NCBI RefSeq assembly: GCF_014284335.1
Contig: NZ_JACOGF010000019.1
Coordinates: 19,342-83,341, forward strand
DNA from: Undibacterium hunanense
GTDB lineage: Bacteria > Pseudomonadota > Gammaproteobacteria > Burkholderiales > Burkholderiaceae_D
Direction of reading: 5' to 3'
Length of the DNA stretch: 64,000 bases
The position numbers and the translations under genes were made by a program. Below the pieces are notes generated by a model. It was not told the origin of the DNA. It ran no database searches and saw only the letters and a program-made list of their open reading frames with translations. The first letter of the stretch is position 1. Each line of letters starts with the position of its first letter. This document shows positions 61,101 to 64,000 of this stretch, one piece after another.

Positions 61101-61481
61101 ATGAAACCACTGTTATCCCTGTCACGCGCCAGTATCCTGCTGGTGATACTGGCACTGAGCAATACCGGACAAGCGCAGCCTCAGCCACCTTATGGTGAAC
61201 AGAAAAAACCACCTGAGGCAGGCAAGGATGGCCCTCCGCGACGTGAACCGCCGCCACAGGCCTATGAAGCCTGCAAGGACAAGAAGGAAGGTGCGGTAGT
61301 GCAGATCACGACTCCACGCGAAGGCAAGATTTCAGCGACCTGCACAACATCACCCAAAGGCCTGTTCGCCCGCCCTGAGCGCCCGCCAGCGCCACCAGGT
61401 CCACCAGGCTCAGCTAGCGCATCTGGGGGACAGGCCAGTGCACCGCCGCCGCCTCCACCTCCGCCACCACCGAAAAAATGA
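61101..61481 (+). CDS. Proline-rich secreted protein
   Basis: The 126-residue product starts at 61101 behind AAGGAAAAAT (a Met five codons upstream is less well placed). A signal peptide ends near GQAQ. The mature part is proline-rich, has a middle segment with two cysteines (YEACKDKKEGAVVQITTPREGKISATC, in two parts about 61-66 and 83-88, probably a disulfide), and ends in ten consecutive prolines before KK. It could be a surface or periplasmic linker. I do not recognise a family. Confidence 0.72.
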   Translation: MKPLLSLSRASILLVILALSNTGQAQPQPPYGEQKKPPEAGKDGPPRREPPPQAYEACKDKKEGAVVQITTPREGKISATCTTSPKGLFARPERPPAPPGPPGSASASGGQASAPPPPPPPPPPKK

Positions 61482-61518
61482 TCAATCCTGGGAATGGTGC
61501 ACAGGGTAGCCCGTATAG

Positions 61519-61617
61519 GTGCGATTAGTGCAACGTAATCGCACGTATGTTTGATCTAAAAATACTAGAACTCATCTTCTTAAAATCATGCGTGCGAATA
61601 CGCTTAGCTATTCGCAC
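61519..61617. repeat. Pair of similar hairpins between convergent genes
   Basis: GTGCGATTA (61519-61527) pairs with TAATCGCAC (61536-61544), and 73 bp further on GTGCGAATA (61592-61600) pairs with TATTCGCAC (61609-61617). Both have 9-bp arms and 8-base loops, and the arms differ by one base. They look like two copies of one repetitive element. Confidence 0.6.
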
Positions 61618-61629
61618 CGTGAGCTGCCT

Positions 61630-62076
61630 CTAGCTTGGCGACCGTGGATAACGCAGATAGTAATTATCAAACTCAGCTACTTCACGCAAAACAAAGCCGT
61701 GGCGAAGGTAAAAACGGTTAGCGTCGCTGTCACGCAAAGCGCCAACGTGGATGATCTTTCCCAGTGCGTCGGCTTCTGCCAGCACAAGCTTGATGGCTAC
61801 ACTGCCAAGACCACGTTGCTGGAAATCTGGATGCAGGTAAAAGTGGTCAAGTAAAAGATCGTTGTCCTGTGGACGTTGTACCAAAAAGCCCGCAAGTAAT
61901 CCATCCAGCTTGATGAGCCTGGTGTACTCCGCTACAAAACTCCCCAACAGCCGTTGCCGTGCCCTTTCTGCATCAAAACGTCCTATCTTCTCCAGGCTGG
62001 GGCGCATGGCCAGCACGCGCAATTCTGCCAGTTCTGTTGCGTCTTCAGGTTTTGCAAATTCGAGTGTAAGTTTCAT
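61630..62076 (-). CDS. GNAT-family acetyltransferase
   Basis: The 148-residue protein has the GNAT core with the acetyl-CoA loop QQRGLGSVAI (about 91-100) and HFYLHPDFQ before it. It acetylates an amine, probably of a small molecule or protein; the target is unknown. Its start overlaps the serine hydrolase stop by four bases (ATGA at 62073-62076), so it is the second gene of a coupled pair. Confidence 0.9.
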   Translation of the reverse strand: MKLTLEFAKPEDATELAELRVLAMRPSLEKIGRFDAERARQRLLGSFVAEYTRLIKLDGLLAGFLVQRPQDNDLLLDHFYLHPDFQQRGLGSVAIKLVLAEADALGKIIHVGALRDSDANRFYLRHGFVLREVAEFDNYYLRYPRSPS

Positions 62077-63152
62077 TGCTGACAGGCTCCTGCCAATGTG
62101 GCGGCTATGCTAAAGAATGCCTGCTTGCCGACTTTGGGAACATCCCATTTACCATCCACAGGCACTTTGCGCTGATGGGCAATCACCATATTTAGCTTGG
62201 GGATAACCAGAATATATTGCCCATGCAAGCCCCAGGCCATATACGTCTGATACAAAGGCGAGGTCGCTGGCTCTTCCAGTACCCACCACATATAGCCGTA
62301 GCCCAACTTGCGTGCGGCAGTCGTGGCCGGGTGCATGGCAGATGATGGCGTGACCACGCTGGTGGTTTTGTCCATCCAGTCTGCCGGTATCAATTGCCTG
62401 CCGTTCCAGTTGCCCTGATGCAGAGCCAGATAACCGAGGCGTGCCATGTCGCGCGTGGACAATAAAAAATGATAAGGCAGGTGCAAAGATTTGCTGGTAT
62501 CACCAAATTTCTTTTGCGCACTCAGTTGAAAATCCTGCAATTGCAGGGCCTGAGCGATGTCTTCATCAAACAGCTGGTACACACTTTTGTGAGTAGCGTT
62601 TTCGAGTACCGTACCGGCCACATTAAAATCCCAGTTGTTATATAAAAAATAGCTGCCCGGTGTTTGTGAGCCACGTGCCGGTGCACTGGGCAGATCATCG
62701 CCAGTATTGGCTGCCGCATGGAATACGCCTGAACGTGCCGTCAGCAGATCACGCACACGCGCCTGTTTTTCACTATCCAGCAGACCACCTGCATCATCAA
62801 TGCCCAATTGGGCCAACGTCTGATCCAGGTCTATGGTGGCATTGGCGACATACTTGCCATACAACATGGACAAGATGCTTTTGCGTGCTGATTCGACGAT
62901 GCCGGGTACATCAGTACGGCCATAACTGAACAGCACGCGGCCATCGCGGATAAACAGCAAGGCTGTGCTGGCTTGCTGTTCCAGCAAATGCTGCGCTTTG
63001 GTCTGCGCCTGAAGACAGCTTGCAGTTTGCGTTGCTGCTGGAATCTCTTCCCAGGTTTTTTCAGGGAAAACTGCCTCGGCGTTGGACGCCGTGCTGGCCA
63101 TCAATAGCAATAGCAACATGCCTGCATTGTTTAAAAATCTTTTGGAAATCAA
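62073..63152 (-). CDS. Serine hydrolase of the class C beta-lactamase superfamily
   Basis: The 359-residue protein has a signal peptide (1-25, cleaved near SNAEA), the nucleophile motif SARK (Ser88, Lys91), YNN (Tyr171-Asn173) and HGQ (310-312) in place of KTG. These set the penicillin-binding fold of periplasmic esterases and carboxypeptidase-like enzymes; true AmpC lactamase activity cannot be assumed. It is coupled to the acetyltransferase gene. Confidence 0.9.
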   Translation of the reverse strand: MISKRFLNNAGMLLLLLMASTASNAEAVFPEKTWEEIPAATQTASCLQAQTKAQHLLEQQASTALLFIRDGRVLFSYGRTDVPGIVESARKSILSMLYGKYVANATIDLDQTLAQLGIDDAGGLLDSEKQARVRDLLTARSGVFHAAANTGDDLPSAPARGSQTPGSYFLYNNWDFNVAGTVLENATHKSVYQLFDEDIAQALQLQDFQLSAQKKFGDTSKSLHLPYHFLLSTRDMARLGYLALHQGNWNGRQLIPADWMDKTTSVVTPSSAMHPATTAARKLGYGYMWWVLEEPATSPLYQTYMAWGLHGQYILVIPKLNMVIAHQRKVPVDGKWDVPKVGKQAFFSIAATLAGACQQ

Positions 63153-63388
63153 TCCCTGCTCCTGAAATTTGATGAGACTTTATACATGACTATCTGACAG
63201 CGACTTGCTTCACCATGGTCGCTATTTGCCTTAGTTTGTTACAAAACCCGGCCTTTGGTCTTATCTGCTAAACCTTGTTTCATTTCTTTACAACTGTACC
63301 GTCAACAAGCCTTTTATTTGCGCCGTTAATATCAGCACAGGGCAACCATGCCAGCCGCGGCTTGCGGCGAATTTGTGAAGAGTCAACA
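63153..63388. other. Divergent intergenic region
   Basis: This 236-bp AT-rich stretch separates the serine hydrolase (minus) and lipoprotein (plus) genes. It should hold both promoters. I see no gene, and no strong hairpin. Confidence 0.5.
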
Positions 63389-63751
63389 ATGAAAACCATA
63401 CCTCTCTGTCTGACGGCTGTCGCCGTGGCAACTTTGATGTCGGCCTGCGTGGTGGCACCACGGCCGGTATATCATCCACAACCTGTGTATGCACCACAGC
63501 CTTATCCTGTCGGTACAGTCATCATACAGAACGAGCCACCTGCGCCGTATGCGGAAGTGATAGGTGTGCCGCCTACGCCCGGTTATATCTGGATAGGTGG
63601 CGCCTGGTTCTGGGAAGGTGGCCGCCATGTCTGGCATGGTGGTTACTGGTCAGCACCACGGTCCGGTCACTACTGGGTAGCGCATCACTGGGAACGCGCT
63701 GGCAATGGCTGGTACTTCAGAGAAGGACACTGGGAACCACATCGCCGCTGA
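63389..63751 (+). CDS. YXWGXW-repeat lipoprotein
   Basis: The 120-residue protein starts at 63389, not at an upstream Met 38 codons earlier, because residues 1-20 form a lipoprotein signal with the lipobox LMSAC (Cys20). A Pro/Gln/Tyr-rich stretch follows (PQPVYAPQPYP), then three Trp-rich repeats (YIWIGGAWFW, HVWHGGYW, GHYWVAHHW) of the YXWGXW type. Such proteins are outer-membrane anchored and of unknown function. Confidence 0.85.
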   Translation: MKTIPLCLTAVAVATLMSACVVAPRPVYHPQPVYAPQPYPVGTVIIQNEPPAPYAEVIGVPPTPGYIWIGGAWFWEGGRHVWHGGYWSAPRSGHYWVAHHWERAGNGWYFREGHWEPHRR

Positions 63752-63847
63752 TACCAGTGACTTATCTTGTTTGAATTTATGCGCTTGATTTGTAATCTTG
63801 CATAGTCTGGCCGCACATATTCACACACATAGTCAGTTTGAAAAAGC

Positions 63848-63881
63848 AAAAAACCCACCGCTTTACAGAGGTAGGTTTTTT
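63848..63881. terminator. Bidirectional terminator
   Basis: AAAAAACCCACC (63848-63859) pairs, with one mismatch, with GGTAGGTTTTTT (63870-63881). T-runs on both exits make it suitable for ending both the lipoprotein transcript and the minus-strand gene that enters from the right edge. Confidence 0.8.
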
Positions 63882-63889
63882 GTTTTGCC

Positions 63890-63938
63890 CAACAGGGAGG
63901 TTGTTCCCTCCCTGTTGCATGGGTACCGGAGTACCCAT
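63890..63938. repeat. Two adjacent perfect hairpins
   Basis: CAACAGGGAGG (63890-63900) pairs with CCTCCCTGTTG (63907-63917), and directly after it ATGGGTAC (63919-63926) pairs with GTACCCAT (63931-63938). With the terminator just to the left they form a row of three stems after a minus-strand gene end. Confidence 0.7.
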
Positions 63939-63960
63939 TATTGCATTGCTTACTACTGAA

Positions 63961-64000
63961 TTAAGCGATGAAGTCGCCGGCAACGATAGAACCTGCGCCA
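63961..64000 (-). CDS. 3' end of a gene running off the window
   Basis: The complement of the last 40 bases reads as GAGSIVAGDFIA followed by the stop codon TAA (63961-63963). A stack of hairpins and a terminator beyond it suggest a real gene end. Only 12 residues are inside the window, so no family can be named. Confidence 0.4.
   Translation of the reverse strand, partial: GAGSIVAGDFIA

Noticed and set aside
63777..63983. A 68-residue minus-strand gene at the right edge
   Set aside because: Its frame runs through the stacked hairpins and the bidirectional terminator, so it cannot be a normal coding region. The true minus-strand gene ends at 63961.
1..64000. tRNA, rRNA or riboswitch genes
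   Set aside because: I looked for tRNA T-loop patterns, rRNA conserved segments and common riboswitch cores on both strands by eye and found none that hold up; a covariance-model search would settle it.

Overview
The window looks like an ordinary chromosomal stretch of a betaproteobacterium, most likely Burkholderiales and probably Oxalobacteraceae (Undibacterium/Herbaspirillum-like). The basis is protein style: a TctC/Bug binding protein, a TctDE-like two-component pair, GTP-type PEP carboxykinase, a D-tartrate dehydratase of the Bradyrhizobium type, a long KdpA, and a moderate GC content with dense ATGA/TGATG-coupled operons. The genus is an inference. I found no rRNA, tRNA, CRISPR array, prophage or complete insertion sequence.

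Layout. 1-4800: a small secreted protein with an internal repeat, a 23-residue membrane peptide, a B12-binding radical SAM protein, two AT-rich orphan genes that look acquired, and a periplasmic binding protein. 4820-7375 (minus): a CsoR/RcnR-like regulator with its own palindrome, then a TctE-like sensor kinase and TctD-like response regulator. 7630-14240 (plus): three periplasmic binding proteins of three families (Leu/Ile/Val type, TctC/Bug type, Fe3+ type) followed by one fused permease and one ATPase, closed by a terminator. An 11-bp-period direct repeat before the first of them suggests that the divergent response regulator controls the block. 14350-17620 (plus): five closely spaced genes including a dihydrodipicolinate-synthase-like lyase and two ParA/MinD-like proteins with damaged P-loops around a small membrane protein; this is the best candidate here for an undescribed system.

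17700-27150 (minus): a TorF-like porin, then the high-affinity potassium system in the order orf34-kdpF-kdpA-kdpB-kdpC-kdpD-kdpE, with a KdpE-like site upstream. 27340-35000: a MASE1-PAS-GGDEF-EAL protein, a DyP peroxidase, an alanine aminotransferase, and D-tartrate dehydratase with a divergent LysR regulator. 35400-44700: a siderophore-interacting ferric reductase with a divergent MarR regulator and clear operator, a histidinol-phosphate aminotransferase, a 192-bp element with terminal inverted repeats, a one-domain asparaginase, a methyltransferase, a DUF218 protein, an EAL protein with a dead GGDEF, and a 2-hydroxyacid dehydrogenase.

45100-53180: PEP carboxykinase, two small membrane proteins with a divergent LysR regulator, a 7TMR-DISM sensor kinase, an E. 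coli-type riboflavin synthase, and an NTF2-like/phosphatase-like pair whose leader is built from a 12-bp tandem repeat. 53390-61000: the alpha-2-macroglobulin/PBP1C pair of envelope defence and peptidoglycan synthesis. 61100-64000: a proline-rich secreted protein, a GNAT acetyltransferase coupled to a serine hydrolase, a YXWGXW lipoprotein, and the 3' end of a further gene behind a row of hairpins. Short tandem repeats and perfect palindromes are unusually common between and inside the genes of this window.
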